Assembly: GCA_964342155.1 (NCBI GenBank)
Contig: CAYFEQ010000008.1
Coordinates: 1-45,491 of the forward strand
Direction: 5' to 3'
Source: GCA-2701705 sp964342155
GTDB taxonomy: Bacteria > Pseudomonadota > Gammaproteobacteria > GCA-002705445 > GCA-002716945
DNA length: 45,491 nt
The notes under the pieces were generated by a model, which was given only the letters and a program-made list of their open reading frames with translations, was not told the origin of the DNA and ran no database searches. Shown in pieces: positions 32,150-41,081 of the stretch. Numbering within the stretch: position 1 is the first letter of the stretch; each line of letters begins with the position of its first letter. Made by a program: the position numbers and the translations under genes.

Positions 32150-33776
32150 TGGCTTCTTCCTTCATTTTATCTATAGATTCTTGCTCAATTCTTTTTATTA
32201 TTGGTTTGAATTTTTCAATTTTCTTTGATAGTTGTAAGCTCTCAATATTTTCCCAATCAATGGAACCACAAATAAACATATTTTCCACATTTTCAGCAAT
32301 CTTTGGCAAGACTGGTTTTAAATAGCCTATCAATATCCTAAACAGATTCAATCCATCGGTACAAATTTGCTGAACTAGAATTCTGTCTTTCTCGTTTTTT
32401 ATTTTAACCCAAGGCTTTTCATCATCAAGATACTTATTTGCCTCATCTGCCAATTTTGATATCAATCTGATGTTAGTTGAATAGTTTCTATTTTCATAAT
32501 TTTTAACAATATCATTTTTATTTGATAAATAATTTTTAATTAAAGGTTCATTATGGCTAGAATCTGAAAGTTGATTGTTAAAATCTTGATTAATAAATTT
32601 TGCACATCTACTTCCAATATTAATGATTTTTCCAATCAGATCTGAATTCACACGTGATTGAAAGTCATCAAAACTCAAATCTATATCTTCAATTTTGTCT
32701 GTCAACCTGCTTGCAAAATAGTATCTTAGGTATTCTGGGCTCAAATGATTAAGGTATGTTCTTGCATTAAAGAAGGTCCCTCTAGATTTAGACATCTTCT
32801 CCCCATCAATAGTTAAAAAACCATGACAATAAACAGCATTTGGTTTTCTAAAACCAGCGCCCTCTAACATTGCGGGCCAGAAGAGAGTATGGAAGTATGC
32901 TATGTCCTTACCAATAAAATGATAAAGCTCGTAAGCAGAATCTTTCCTCCAACACTCATCAAAATTTTGTTTTGTTTTATCACAGAAATTTTTATGAGAG
33001 GCTATGTATCCAATCGGCGCATCCAACCAAACATAAAAATATTTATTTTCCATGTCTGGAACTTTGAAACCAAAATAGGGTTCGTCTCTTGTAATATCCC
33101 AATCTGCAAGCCCTTCTGACAACCATTCATCTAACTTATTTTTAATTTCAACTTGTGTAGTCTTTTCAGAAATCCAGCTTTTTAAGAAAGATTCATAGTT
33201 ACTAAGTTTAAAAAAAAGATGTTCTGTCTCTTTAGTAACAGGTGAAGTTCCTGTAACTGTAGATTTAGGATTTTTTACTTCTATAGAAGAATAGGTAGCT
33301 CCACATTCCTCGCACGAATCACCATATTGATTTTGAGCACCGCATTTCGGACAATCTCCTTTTATGTATCGATCTGGCAAAAACATTTTAGCTTCCTCAT
33401 CATAAAATTGTTTAATATTTTTTGAAATGATATTGCCTTTGGATTTTAGTTCGGAATAGATATGCTCAGAAAATTTCTGATTTTCATCGGAGTGCGTAGT
33501 GTAATAATTATCAAATTCTATTTGGAAATCAGAGAAGTCTTTCACATGCTCGTTATAAGTTTGTTCTATTAATTTTTCTGGGGTAATTTTCAATTCTTGT
33601 GCTTTTAGCATTATTGGCGTTCCATGCGCATCATCAGCACAGATATAAACACAGTTATTGCCACTCATTTTCTGGCTTCTTACCCAAATATCCGTCTGTA
33701 AATACTCAACGAGATGTCCTAGATGAATGGACCCATTAGCGTATGGGAGTGCACTGGTAACGATTATTTTTCTCAT
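32142..33776 (-). CDS. metG: Methionyl-tRNA synthetase, catalytic subunit without C-terminal domain
   Basis: MetG charges tRNA-Met and initiator tRNA. The 544-aa protein starts RKIIVTSALPYANGSIHLGH with the HIGH motif (HLGH) and has the zinc knuckle CPKCG...CEECG (about residues 142-158), KMSKS (about 330) and the anticodon-binding helical domain. It lacks the C-terminal dimerisation domain, which is encoded by the next gene (31820-32149). E. coli MetG is about 677 aa. It is divergent from mrp/apbC. Confidence 0.96.
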   Translation of the reverse strand: MRKIIVTSALPYANGSIHLGHLVEYLQTDIWVRSQKMSGNNCVYICADDAHGTPIMLKAQELKITPEKLIEQTYNEHVKDFSDFQIEFDNYYTTHSDENQKFSEHIYSELKSKGNIISKNIKQFYDEEAKMFLPDRYIKGDCPKCGAQNQYGDSCEECGATYSSIEVKNPKSTVTGTSPVTKETEHLFFKLSNYESFLKSWISEKTTQVEIKNKLDEWLSEGLADWDITRDEPYFGFKVPDMENKYFYVWLDAPIGYIASHKNFCDKTKQNFDECWRKDSAYELYHFIGKDIAYFHTLFWPAMLEGAGFRKPNAVYCHGFLTIDGEKMSKSRGTFFNARTYLNHLSPEYLRYYFASRLTDKIEDIDLSFDDFQSRVNSDLIGKIINIGSRCAKFINQDFNNQLSDSSHNEPLIKNYLSNKNDIVKNYENRNYSTNIRLISKLADEANKYLDDEKPWVKIKNEKDRILVQQICTDGLNLFRILIGYLKPVLPKIAENVENMFICGSIDWENIESLQLSKKIEKFKPIIKRIEQESIDKMKEEANG

Positions 33777-33886
33777 GGCAATAGTTTAATAATTTTTCTT
33801 CTCTAAAAATTTTATAACACGTATAATATAGCAATCTTAATGATTTAATTATATTTTATAGGAAAATTGCAAAAAGAACTAAAGTT

Positions 33887-34969
33887 ATGAATAAGGAAAA
33901 TATTGAAGCATTGCTAAAGGATTATCATTGTCCCTATATGGGAACTGACTTGGTTTCTGGGAACACAGTGAAAGATATTGCAATAGATGGTGATAACGTA
34001 TCCGTCAAGGTAGTACTAGGTTGGCCTGCAGAAGGAATAATGGAAGCGTTCCATGAAGGCTTAGATAAAAAAATTAAAGATGCTTATCCAAATGCTACAA
34101 CTAAGCTTGATTTAAGTTATGAAATTATACCGCACACCGTACAAAAAAGTCTTGAGCGTATAAAAGGTATTAAAAATATTATCGCTGTAGCCTCTGGTAA
34201 AGGAGGTGTTGGAAAATCGACTACTGCAGTAAACCTTGCACTGGCTTTAAAAGAGGAGGGAGCAACAGCTGCAATATTAGATGCAGATATTTATGGACCG
34301 AGCATTCCAAAAATGTTGGGACTAACTGGGAAACCAGATTCACCTGATGGTAAAACTCTTGAACCCAAAAATGGCCATGGATTACAAGCCATGTCAATTG
34401 GGTTATTGATAGAAGAGGAAACACCTATGATCTGGCGTGGTCCGATGGTTACCCAAGCTTTGGAACAGTTACTAACTGATACTAATTGGCAAGATGTTGA
34501 TTATTTAATTATTGATTTACCACCTGGTACTGGTGATGTGCAGCTAACGCTCTGTCAAAAAATACCTGTGAGTGGATCAGTTATTGTTACCACACCACAA
34601 GACATCTCGCTAATAGATGCCCGCAAGGGTTTGAAGATGTTTGAGAAAGTTGAAGTGCCTGTGCTTGGTGTGATAGAGAATATGAGCACACATGTTTGTC
34701 CTAAATGTGGACATGCGGAAAGTATTTTCGGTGAAGGCGGTGGCTCGCAACTTGCAACGGAGAATGATGTTAAGCTACTTGGTGAATTACCTCTTGAGAA
34801 AAGTGTGAGAGAAGAGATGGACAAGGGTTCTCCAACGGTCTCATCAGACCCTACATCTGCAACATCCATGATTTATAGAGAGATTGCTAGAAAGATGGCT
34901 GCAACCTTATCGATGAGGAAAAAAGATTATAGTTCTGCATTCCCTAAGATTGTTATTCAAAACGATTAA
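33887..34969 (+). CDS. apbC: Mrp/ApbC iron-sulfur carrier P-loop ATPase
   Basis: ApbC holds and delivers Fe-S clusters. The 360-aa protein has an N-terminal DUF59/MIP18-like domain (about 1-88) fused to a P-loop NTPase with the deviant Walker A SGKGGVGKS (about 103-111). It has DADIYGPSIP (about 137-146), a GDVQLTL switch, and a CPKC pair (about 270-273) that bridges Fe-S clusters between two subunits. It is divergent from metG; the 110-bp gap (33777-33886) holds a tataat-like box at 33822-33827 but no convincing full promoter. The PrsW-like gene follows after 11 nt. Confidence 0.95.
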   Translation: MNKENIEALLKDYHCPYMGTDLVSGNTVKDIAIDGDNVSVKVVLGWPAEGIMEAFHEGLDKKIKDAYPNATTKLDLSYEIIPHTVQKSLERIKGIKNIIAVASGKGGVGKSTTAVNLALALKEEGATAAILDADIYGPSIPKMLGLTGKPDSPDGKTLEPKNGHGLQAMSIGLLIEEETPMIWRGPMVTQALEQLLTDTNWQDVDYLIIDLPPGTGDVQLTLCQKIPVSGSVIVTTPQDISLIDARKGLKMFEKVEVPVLGVIENMSTHVCPKCGHAESIFGEGGGSQLATENDVKLLGELPLEKSVREEMDKGSPTVSSDPTSATSMIYREIARKMAATLSMRKKDYSSAFPKIVIQND

Positions 34970-34980
34970 TATAGATTAGG

Positions 34981-35769
34981 ATGTTAGCAGAAATATATAT
35001 AATTTATGCTGTTGTAATTTTACCTATTATAATTTTGATGTCCTATGTTTATAAAAAGGATTTGTATCCTGAAGATAAACAAGAAGTATTTATAACTTTC
35101 TTACTGGGTGCATCTACAGTTCTTTTTTTAGATTTCATAATTCCATTAGTGGAAGTAATTAAAGAAACGTTTTTTACTGGTTTAGGTAAAGAATTTTTTT
35201 ATGCTTTTTTTAGAGCTGCCACATTAGAAGAGAGCTTAAAATTCTTAGTTCTATACTACTATGCATCACATTTGAAAAATTTTAATGAACCTATGGATGC
35301 AGTTGTTTTTGCTACTGCTGCATCATTAGGTTTTGCTGCTATAGAGAATGTTGATTATGTTTTTCTTACTACGGAAAGTAGTACGGAGGCATTTGGTGTT
35401 GCTTTTGCTAGAGCATTTAGCGCGGTTCCTCTTCATGGGTTGAATGGTGTGATAATGGGATTATTTTTTGGACTGGCTTTATTTAATGAAAAAGATAATG
35501 AAAAATATTTATTTTTAGCTCTTGCTGTTCCAATATTTATACATGGTCTATATAATTTCGTTCTGTCAATCAATATAGGAATTTTAATATACGTAATATT
35601 AATTGTTTTATTTTATCGAACTTCAAACATCTTTGATCAACTCAGACTGGAACAACATTCAAAAGGATCTGAGATATGGGACAGAAATTATGTAATAGTT
35701 CCATCGGATATATATACAAATATTTTAAAAATTTCTGCTGTTATTGTTTTTGTGAGTCTGATAATTTAA
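34981..35769 (+). CDS. PrsW-family intramembrane protease
   Basis: PrsW is a membrane-embedded protease of the CAAX/Abi-like clan that in Bacillus cleaves an anti-sigma factor. This 262-aa protein has about seven to eight membrane segments. The family motifs are seen in order: LEESLKF (EExxK, about residues 82-88), GFAAIENVDYV, VPLHGLNGVIMG and IFIHGLYN, giving the E-E, E-N, H and H active-site residues. The target in this organism is unknown, and no sigma or anti-sigma gene lies near. Probably co-transcribed with apbC. Confidence 0.85.
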   Translation: MLAEIYIIYAVVILPIIILMSYVYKKDLYPEDKQEVFITFLLGASTVLFLDFIIPLVEVIKETFFTGLGKEFFYAFFRAATLEESLKFLVLYYYASHLKNFNEPMDAVVFATAASLGFAAIENVDYVFLTTESSTEAFGVAFARAFSAVPLHGLNGVIMGLFFGLALFNEKDNEKYLFLALAVPIFIHGLYNFVLSINIGILIYVILIVLFYRTSNIFDQLRLEQHSKGSEIWDRNYVIVPSDIYTNILKISAVIVFVSLII

Positions 35770-35811
35770 ATTTACATAAATTTTATATCTTATTTATATT
35801 ATAATATCTAA

Positions 35812-36378
35812 ATGGCAATCAAATCTGATAAATGGATAAAAGAAATGTCCTTAAAACATGGAATGATCGAGCCTTTTCAAGAAAACCAAGTTAAAAAGAA
35901 TGGGACAGGAAGCATTATCTCCTTTGGAACCTCAAGTTATGGCTATGATGTACGATGTGCTGATGAGTTCAAGATATTTACCAATATCAATTCTTCATTT
36001 GTAGACCCAAAAAAATTTGATGATAAGAGTTTTGTCAATCATCAAGCTGACGTTTGTATAATACCGCCAAACTCTTTTGCTTTAGCGAGAACAGTTGAAT
36101 ATTTTAGAATACCGAGACAAGTTTTAACATTATGTTTAGGTAAATCTACTTATGCTCGTTGTGGCATAATAGTTAATGTAACTCCATTAGAACCTGAATG
36201 GGAGGGGCATGTTACGCTTGAGTTTTCAAATACGACACCGCTACCCGCTAAGATTTATGCTAACGAAGGTGTTGCTCAATTTATATTTTTAGAATCCGAT
36301 GATGTGTGTGAAACCTCTTATAAAGATCGCAAGGGAAAATATCAGGGTCAAAAAGGCGTAACCCTTCCTAAAACATAA
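35812..36378 (+). CDS. dcd: dCTP deaminase
   Basis: Dcd converts dCTP to dUTP for dTMP synthesis. The 188-aa protein is full length. It has GTSSYGYDVRCADEF (about 38-52), the catalytic Glu in VTPLEPEWEGHVTLEFSN (about 123-140) and the C-terminal KYQGQKGVTLPKT tail that closes over the active site. tataat at 35800-35805 ends 6 nt before the ATG and there is no ribosome binding site, suggesting a leaderless start. The FemAB-like gene begins 3 nt after the stop. Confidence 0.95.
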   Translation: MAIKSDKWIKEMSLKHGMIEPFQENQVKKNGTGSIISFGTSSYGYDVRCADEFKIFTNINSSFVDPKKFDDKSFVNHQADVCIIPPNSFALARTVEYFRIPRQVLTLCLGKSTYARCGIIVNVTPLEPEWEGHVTLEFSNTTPLPAKIYANEGVAQFIFLESDDVCETSYKDRKGKYQGQKGVTLPKT

Positions 36379-36380
36379 CT

Positions 36381-37403
36381 GTGGATGAAAAGAAAACCAA
36401 CATAGTTCTTCAGATTGATGTTCATCACAATCAAACAGATTGGAATCAGTATTTAGAAGAGTTTTCGTCTAAGAATATTTTTCAATCTTATGAATGGGGT
36501 GAATTAAAAAAGAAAGAAGATTGGGATGTTCTTCGTATATTAATAACACGTAAGCTCAAACCCATATTACTAGCGCAAGTTTTAGTGAAAAAGGTTTTTG
36601 GCTTTAAAATAGCATGGTGTCCTGGCGGTCCCGTACTGCAGACAGGAAGTTCTGAAGTATTAGAGTCTTCTTTGGAAAGATTTAGAGAGAAAATATTTGC
36701 CGAAAAGATTTTTAATCTTCGATGTAATCCATATATAGAAAATACAGATGATAATAAAAAAGTATTTGAAAAGTTTTCTAAACCTGAATATACATTAACT
36801 AGCTCTAAAACTATTTTGTTAGAGGTTAAATCTGGGCAAGAGTTATTAGATTCTATTAGAAAGAAACATCGTTATTACATCAAACAGGCACAAAAACATA
36901 CAATAGATTGGAAAATACTTTATGGTATTGAAGCGTCAAGAACCTTTCTTGATATCTATGAGAAAATGATTAAAGATAAAAAACTAAACTATGAACTGAT
37001 AGATATTGAAAGTTTTTCTAAACTTCTTGGCAACACAAAAGATGAAAAACCAAGAGTCTTCTGTCTTGCAGGAGTTAAAGATGATATTCCAATAGTTGCT
37101 TGCATCATAAGCTTATTATCTGATCAAGCCTTTTATCATTATGCTGCATCAACAGATCAAGCACGTCAGATGTCAGCTTCATATGAAATGATTTATCAGC
37201 TTATGAATAAACTTTTTGAAATGGGGGTAAGGCAAGTAGATTTCGGTGGTATTTCGGATGATGATTCATCTGAAGGCGTAGATTTTTTTAAATCTGGGTT
37301 CAATGGAACTGTGTTTGAAAAGGTTGGTGAATTTGACATTAGTAAATCAGGGTTGCAAAGATATTTATTTAGTAAGGCAATAAAATTTAGATACAGTAAA
37401 TAA
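36381..37403 (+). CDS. FemAB-like peptidyltransferase (GNAT fold), GTG start
   Basis: FemAB proteins add amino acids from aminoacyl-tRNA to lipid-linked peptidoglycan precursors in Gram-positives; in Gram-negatives related proteins have varied roles, so a peptidoglycan role is only inferred. The 340-aa protein has two tandem acyltransferase-like domains: NIFQSYEWGELKK (about 33-45) and a CPGGPVL segment in the first, then IRKKHRYYIKQAQK (about 158-171) and FDFGGI-like VDFGGISDDD and FFKSGFNGT in the second. GTG at 36381 lies 2 nt after the dcd stop; an ATG 4 nt later is out of frame. Confidence 0.75.
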   Translation: MDEKKTNIVLQIDVHHNQTDWNQYLEEFSSKNIFQSYEWGELKKKEDWDVLRILITRKLKPILLAQVLVKKVFGFKIAWCPGGPVLQTGSSEVLESSLERFREKIFAEKIFNLRCNPYIENTDDNKKVFEKFSKPEYTLTSSKTILLEVKSGQELLDSIRKKHRYYIKQAQKHTIDWKILYGIEASRTFLDIYEKMIKDKKLNYELIDIESFSKLLGNTKDEKPRVFCLAGVKDDIPIVACIISLLSDQAFYHYAASTDQARQMSASYEMIYQLMNKLFEMGVRQVDFGGISDDDSSEGVDFFKSGFNGTVFEKVGEFDISKSGLQRYLFSKAIKFRYSK

Positions 37404-37422
37404 TTTCTTAAGGAGACATCTA

Positions 37423-37644
37423 ATGAATGTGAATACAATAAAATGGATTAGTACTTTTTTTGTTCTAACTGGAATCTTAATCGCACAATTTAATATATAT
37501 CCTCTCTATATATTTATACATTCAATTGGTGCTATTGGGTGGGTTATTTCTGGTTATTTAATGAAAGATAATGTAGTTATGACAAATTTTGGATTACAGT
37601 TACCTATATTTGCAATTGGCTATATAAATTACTTTATTGGGTAG
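37423..37644 (+). CDS. Small two-segment membrane protein (73 aa)
   Basis: Two or three hydrophobic segments (about residues 8-24, 27-45 and 56-72) with GWVISGYLMKDNVVM in the middle. Small proteins of this shape exist in many proteobacteria; I think this resembles the DUF6552-type family, but I cannot confirm it. A strong aaggaga ribosome binding site (37409-37415) precedes the ATG. It follows the FemAB-like gene by 20 nt and converges with the HAD gene. Confidence 0.65.
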   Translation: MNVNTIKWISTFFVLTGILIAQFNIYPLYIFIHSIGAIGWVISGYLMKDNVVMTNFGLQLPIFAIGYINYFIG

Positions 37645-37656
37645 TAGTTAATTAAT

Positions 37657-38307
37657 TTATCTGAGAGAAATACATTCCCAATTGTTTGTTCTTGCAACAG
37701 CCTGCAATTCACTATCTCCATCAACTATCACGGGTTTTCCAACTTCATCAAGTAATGGTAAATCATTGAGTGAGTCGGAAAAGAATGTAGCTCTTCTTAA
37801 ATCATAATGATGTGATTCAGCCCAGCTTTTAACCTTTGAGAGTTTTCCTTCCCTGAAACATGGCACCCCTAAAACTTTACCAGTGAAAATATTATCCTGA
37901 ATCTCAAATTCAGTAGCAATAAGGGTTTCTACAGAGAAAATTTCAGCGATAGGGCTGGTAACAAAACTATTTGTTGCTGTAGCAATAATCACTTCATTCT
38001 TTTTGAGCTCTTCATCTATTATTTTTTTTGCTTTCTCTAGAACTATTGGCTTTATTTTTGTCTCAATAAACCTTTTTCTCAATTCCAAAAGCATATCCAT
38101 GGGATTATCCTTTAATGGTTGTACGCAAAAGTTTAAAAAACTATCTATATCTAAGTTACCATCATGGTAATCACCATAGAATAATTCACTTTTTTTTCTA
38201 TAATCTTTATCAACTACACCTTCTTCAGATAAAAATTCACCCCAATTGCGATCACTATCACCTTTGATGATAGTATTATCCAAATCAAAAATTATTAAAT
38301 CACTCAT
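37657..38307 (-). CDS. HAD-superfamily phosphatase (subfamily IB, SerB-like)
   Basis: This HAD hydrolase has motif I FDLDNTI (residues 6-12, nucleophile Asp 7), motif II ATATNSF (about 109-115), a conserved Lys near 153, and motif IV FFSDSLNDLPLL (about 173-184). The insert with many charged residues between motifs I and II is the IB-type cap. Members next to rppH are usually annotated as histidinol-phosphatase-like or SerB-like; the substrate is not evident. It is divergent from rppH. Confidence 0.85.
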   Translation of the reverse strand: MSDLIIFDLDNTIIKGDSDRNWGEFLSEEGVVDKDYRKKSELFYGDYHDGNLDIDSFLNFCVQPLKDNPMDMLLELRKRFIETKIKPIVLEKAKKIIDEELKKNEVIIATATNSFVTSPIAEIFSVETLIATEFEIQDNIFTGKVLGVPCFREGKLSKVKSWAESHHYDLRRATFFSDSLNDLPLLDEVGKPVIVDGDSELQAVARTNNWECISLR

Positions 38308-38452
38308 CTATATATTCCCTATCATTCCATAGAGGGTTAAAAAAGAGTCTTTATGCGTAGAAATTGAAACATTTATATGTATTTAATTTTTTAGTCATAT
38401 CTTGTTTTTTACTAAGATATAATACAGTTGATATTATACAATAATAATCAGA

Positions 38453-38929
38453 ATGGATAAGAAAAATTATAGAAAAGGGGTAGGGATGATCGTTGTTAAT
38501 TCTAGCGGTCAATTCTTTTTAGGTAAGCGAATCGGTAAAGAGTCATGGCAATTTCCTCAAGGAGGAATAGATGATGGTGAAACACCACAAGATGCTCTAT
38601 ACAGGGAATTACATGAAGAAACAGGTATATCAAAAGACAAAGTAGAAATTATAAGTATCAGCAATAAATGGTTGGTCTACCATATACCCCATATCTTCCA
38701 AAGGTCAAAACGTAAATTTGAGGGAGTAATGCAAAAATGGTTTTTACTACATTTTTTAGGTAATAACGATGATATTAATCTCGACAGTACCGGACATGCC
38801 GAATTTGATGCATGGAAGTGGGGAGATAAAAAAACTGCTATTGAAAGTGTTATTCGTTTCAAGAAAGCTGTGTATGTAAGTATTTTGGAAGAATTTTCTA
38901 AACCGCTAGAAAGGTTTGAATACAGCTAG
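38453..38929 (+). CDS. rppH: RNA pyrophosphohydrolase RppH
   Basis: RppH removes pyrophosphate from the 5' end of mRNA, starting RNase E-dependent decay. The 158-aa Nudix protein starts with RKGVGMIVVNSSGQFFLGKR and has WQFPQGGIDDGETPQDALYRELHEETGI (Nudix box G-x5-E-x7-RE-x2-EE-x-G, about 38-60). The family C-terminus LEEFSKPLERF is present. It ends 24 nt inside the convergent hemJ gene. No ribosome binding site is evident before ATG; tatacaa at 38435 suggests a promoter. The 145-bp gap upstream holds nothing else I can call. Confidence 0.95.
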   Translation: MDKKNYRKGVGMIVVNSSGQFFLGKRIGKESWQFPQGGIDDGETPQDALYRELHEETGISKDKVEIISISNKWLVYHIPHIFQRSKRKFEGVMQKWFLLHFLGNNDDINLDSTGHAEFDAWKWGDKKTAIESVIRFKKAVYVSILEEFSKPLERFEYS

Positions 38930-39316
38930 CAGAATAATAAGTATCAAAAAAACAACCGGGACTTCATTAAAGAATCGATACCACACATGCCCATGAATAT
39001 TTTCTTTAGCTTTGAACTTATACATAAGTACTCCACACCAAACGTGATAGATTACCAAAAGCACAATAAGAAATAATTTTATCTTCAACCAATCTGGAAG
39101 ACCATATGATGGGATAAGTAGAAGACCAAAAAGAATTGTTAAGATCCCACCTGGAGTCATTATTCCCCAAAATAGTTTTCTCTCCATTATTTCAAAACGA
39201 TTAATAGATATCTCATCTTCAGCCATTGAGTGATAAACAAATAGACGTGGAAGATAGAACAGGCCAGCAAACCAAGTGACCATGAAAACCAGATGAAGTG
39301 ATTTATACCATAACAT
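38906..39316 (-). CDS. hemJ: Protoporphyrinogen oxidase HemJ
   Basis: HemJ oxidises protoporphyrinogen IX to protoporphyrin IX in haem synthesis, in place of HemG or HemY. The 136-aa protein has four membrane segments and the UPF0093 features: a conserved His in YKSLHLVFMVTWFAGLFYLPRLF (H8), then a cytoplasmic LKIKLFLIVLLVIYH and WYRFFNEVPVV. The gene order rppH/hemJ is convergent and overlapping by 24 nt. It is divergent from argC. Confidence 0.92.
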   Translation of the reverse strand: MLWYKSLHLVFMVTWFAGLFYLPRLFVYHSMAEDEISINRFEIMERKLFWGIMTPGGILTILFGLLLIPSYGLPDWLKIKLFLIVLLVIYHVWCGVLMYKFKAKENIHGHVWYRFFNEVPVVFLILIILLAVFKPF

Positions 39317-39395
39317 GTTTATTATTCTACCTTTAAATGTATAATGTGGCTAAGTAATTTGTAATTACTATTAATTTCATCAACAAGAATTTTAT

Positions 39396-40418
39396 ATGTT
39401 ATCAGTCGGAATAGTAGGTGCCTCAGGTTATACAGGAGAAGAACTCACAAAACTTCTGCAAAAACATCCAGAAGTGGAAATCACTACATTAACATCTAGG
39501 ACACATGAAGGTAAGAAGATTAGCGAAGTATTCACTTCAATCAAAGGGTTAGACAGAACTTTTTTAGAACCTAATATAAAAAATCTAGAGAATTGCGATG
39601 TAGTGTTTTTTGCAACACCAAATGGAATCGCTATGAAAATGGCTGAAGAGCTTTTAGAAAATGATATTAGAATAATTGATATCTCTGCTGACTTCAGATT
39701 AACGGACTCAAAAGTTTGGGAAGAATGGTATAAAATGAAGCACTGCGCAAAATCCTTGTTAGAGGAAAGCGTTTATGGTTTACCCGAAATCCCTAATCAA
39801 AAAAGTAAAATTGCTAAAGCAAAAATTGTTGCTAACCCAGGATGCTATCCAACTGCTGTAATACTTGCGCTACTGCCAATTTGTGAAACATTAAAAAAAC
39901 AAAAAATTATAGTAGATGCAAAGTCTGGCATTAGTGGTGCGGGGAGAAATTTAAATACAGAAAAACTTTTTCCACCAAACGAAGACAACTTTCAACCGTA
40001 TGCTGTTCAAATGCATCGTCATTACCCAGAAATTCTACAAACACTGAATGAACATAATGATAATCTTGATGTTTTATTTGTTCCTCATTTAAGTTCAATG
40101 ATTAGAGGAATACTTTCAACGCTTTATATGAATTATGAATTTAATTCTATTGATGAATTACAGCAAACTTATATAGATTTTTATAATGATTCACCATTCG
40201 TAAAAATAGCTGAAAAGGATTCATTCCCTAAAGTTTCATTGGTAAACAAAACAAATAATTGCATTATAGCTTTGCATCAATCGGTCAATTCATCCAAGGA
40301 AGATGTAAATCTAGTAATCTTTTCTGCCATTGATAATTTAATTAAAGGTGCATCCGGACAAGCTATTCAAAACATGAATATAATGTTTCAAATTGATGAA
40401 AGTGCCGGATTACTTTAG
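39396..40418 (+). CDS. argC: N-acetyl-gamma-glutamyl-phosphate reductase
   Basis: ArgC reduces acetylglutamyl phosphate to the semialdehyde in arginine synthesis. The 340-aa protein begins with the NADP-binding GIVGASGYTGEELTKLL. It has VFFATPNGIAMKM, IDISADFRL and the catalytic Cys in ANPGCYPTA (about residue 150). GISGAGRN and MHRHYPEI follow. It lacks a clear ribosome binding site, and a weak AT-rich promoter region precedes it. It is the only arg gene in the window; hemJ, then erpA, are the neighbours on either side of the bactofilin. Confidence 0.96.
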   Translation: MLSVGIVGASGYTGEELTKLLQKHPEVEITTLTSRTHEGKKISEVFTSIKGLDRTFLEPNIKNLENCDVVFFATPNGIAMKMAEELLENDIRIIDISADFRLTDSKVWEEWYKMKHCAKSLLEESVYGLPEIPNQKSKIAKAKIVANPGCYPTAVILALLPICETLKKQKIIVDAKSGISGAGRNLNTEKLFPPNEDNFQPYAVQMHRHYPEILQTLNEHNDNLDVLFVPHLSSMIRGILSTLYMNYEFNSIDELQQTYIDFYNDSPFVKIAEKDSFPKVSLVNKTNNCIIALHQSVNSSKEDVNLVIFSAIDNLIKGASGQAIQNMNIMFQIDESAGLL

Positions 40419-40511
40419 TTTTTGTTGATTTAACGTCCTTTTTTGTCTTGTATTGTATATAAACTTTGAGTTAGACTTATATCTCACGCGTTAAATTTAA
40501 GCGGGGTTAGA

Positions 40512-41006
40512 ATGGGTATTATGAAAATATTTGGCGATAAGTCAGTTAAGAGTGAAGTCAAGAATGGCGTTTCACCTGATACTGCTGTAGGTACAAATGC
40601 TGAGTTTGTTGGGAACATTACATTTTCCAAAATGCTTAAAATATCTGGAACTGTTAAAGGAAACATAACAGCATCTGAAGAAGGTGATGCAAAAATCATA
40701 ATTGATCCTAAAGGTCTTGTTGAGGGCGATATAGTTTCTCCAACAATATTAATTCAAGGTGAAGTTAATGGTAATGTAAGATCAACTGCTAAAATAGAGA
40801 TTGATGCTTCTGCGTTAATTACTGGAAATGTATACTATGACATTCTTGATATGCATGGTGGTGCAACAGTTAATGGAAGCTTAATCAGAAATAAAGGCAA
40901 GACAGCTGGTCTATTAGAAAAACAAGCAGAATCCAAAACTGACAGTAAGCAACAACAAAAATCTTTCATACAATCAGTAGAAACAAGCAAAAACAAAAAC
41001 AATTAA
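40512..41006 (+). CDS. Bactofilin (polymer-forming cytoskeletal protein)
   Basis: Bactofilins polymerise into filaments without nucleotide and organise peptidoglycan enzymes. The 164-aa protein has the DUF583 right-handed beta-helix core (about residues 27-130) with repeated hydrophobic rungs such as GNITFSKMLKISGTVKGNI and GLVEGDIVSPTILIQGEVNGNV, flanked by unstructured ends. The C-terminus is a Lys/Gln/Asn-rich tail. A gcggggt ribosome binding site region lies before the ATG. It is next to argC and erpA, with no obvious partner gene such as an M23 peptidase beside it. Bactofilin fits the window's wall-growth theme. Confidence 0.92.
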   Translation: MGIMKIFGDKSVKSEVKNGVSPDTAVGTNAEFVGNITFSKMLKISGTVKGNITASEEGDAKIIIDPKGLVEGDIVSPTILIQGEVNGNVRSTAKIEIDASALITGNVYYDILDMHGGATVNGSLIRNKGKTAGLLEKQAESKTDSKQQQKSFIQSVETSKNKNN

Positions 41007-41017
41007 TATAGATTAAA

Positions 41018-41046
41018 TTGTTTTTTTGTATTGGATTCTATATAAT
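41018..41046 (+). promoter_or_regulatory. erpA: Promoter of erpA
   Basis: ttgttt (41018-41023) and a perfect tataat (41041-41046) are separated by exactly 17 nt. Transcription would begin near 41053, about 29 nt before the erpA ATG. It is the clearest sigma-70 promoter in the window. Confidence 0.7.
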
Positions 41047-41081
41047 CTGGTTGTATTAAGATTTTGTATAGGAATGGGAAA

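Noticed and set aside
37657..38307. HAD phosphatase as MupP of the MurNAc recycling route
   Set aside because: Its cap type and motifs are SerB-like (subfamily IB), whereas MupP is Gph-like, so the evidence is not enough.
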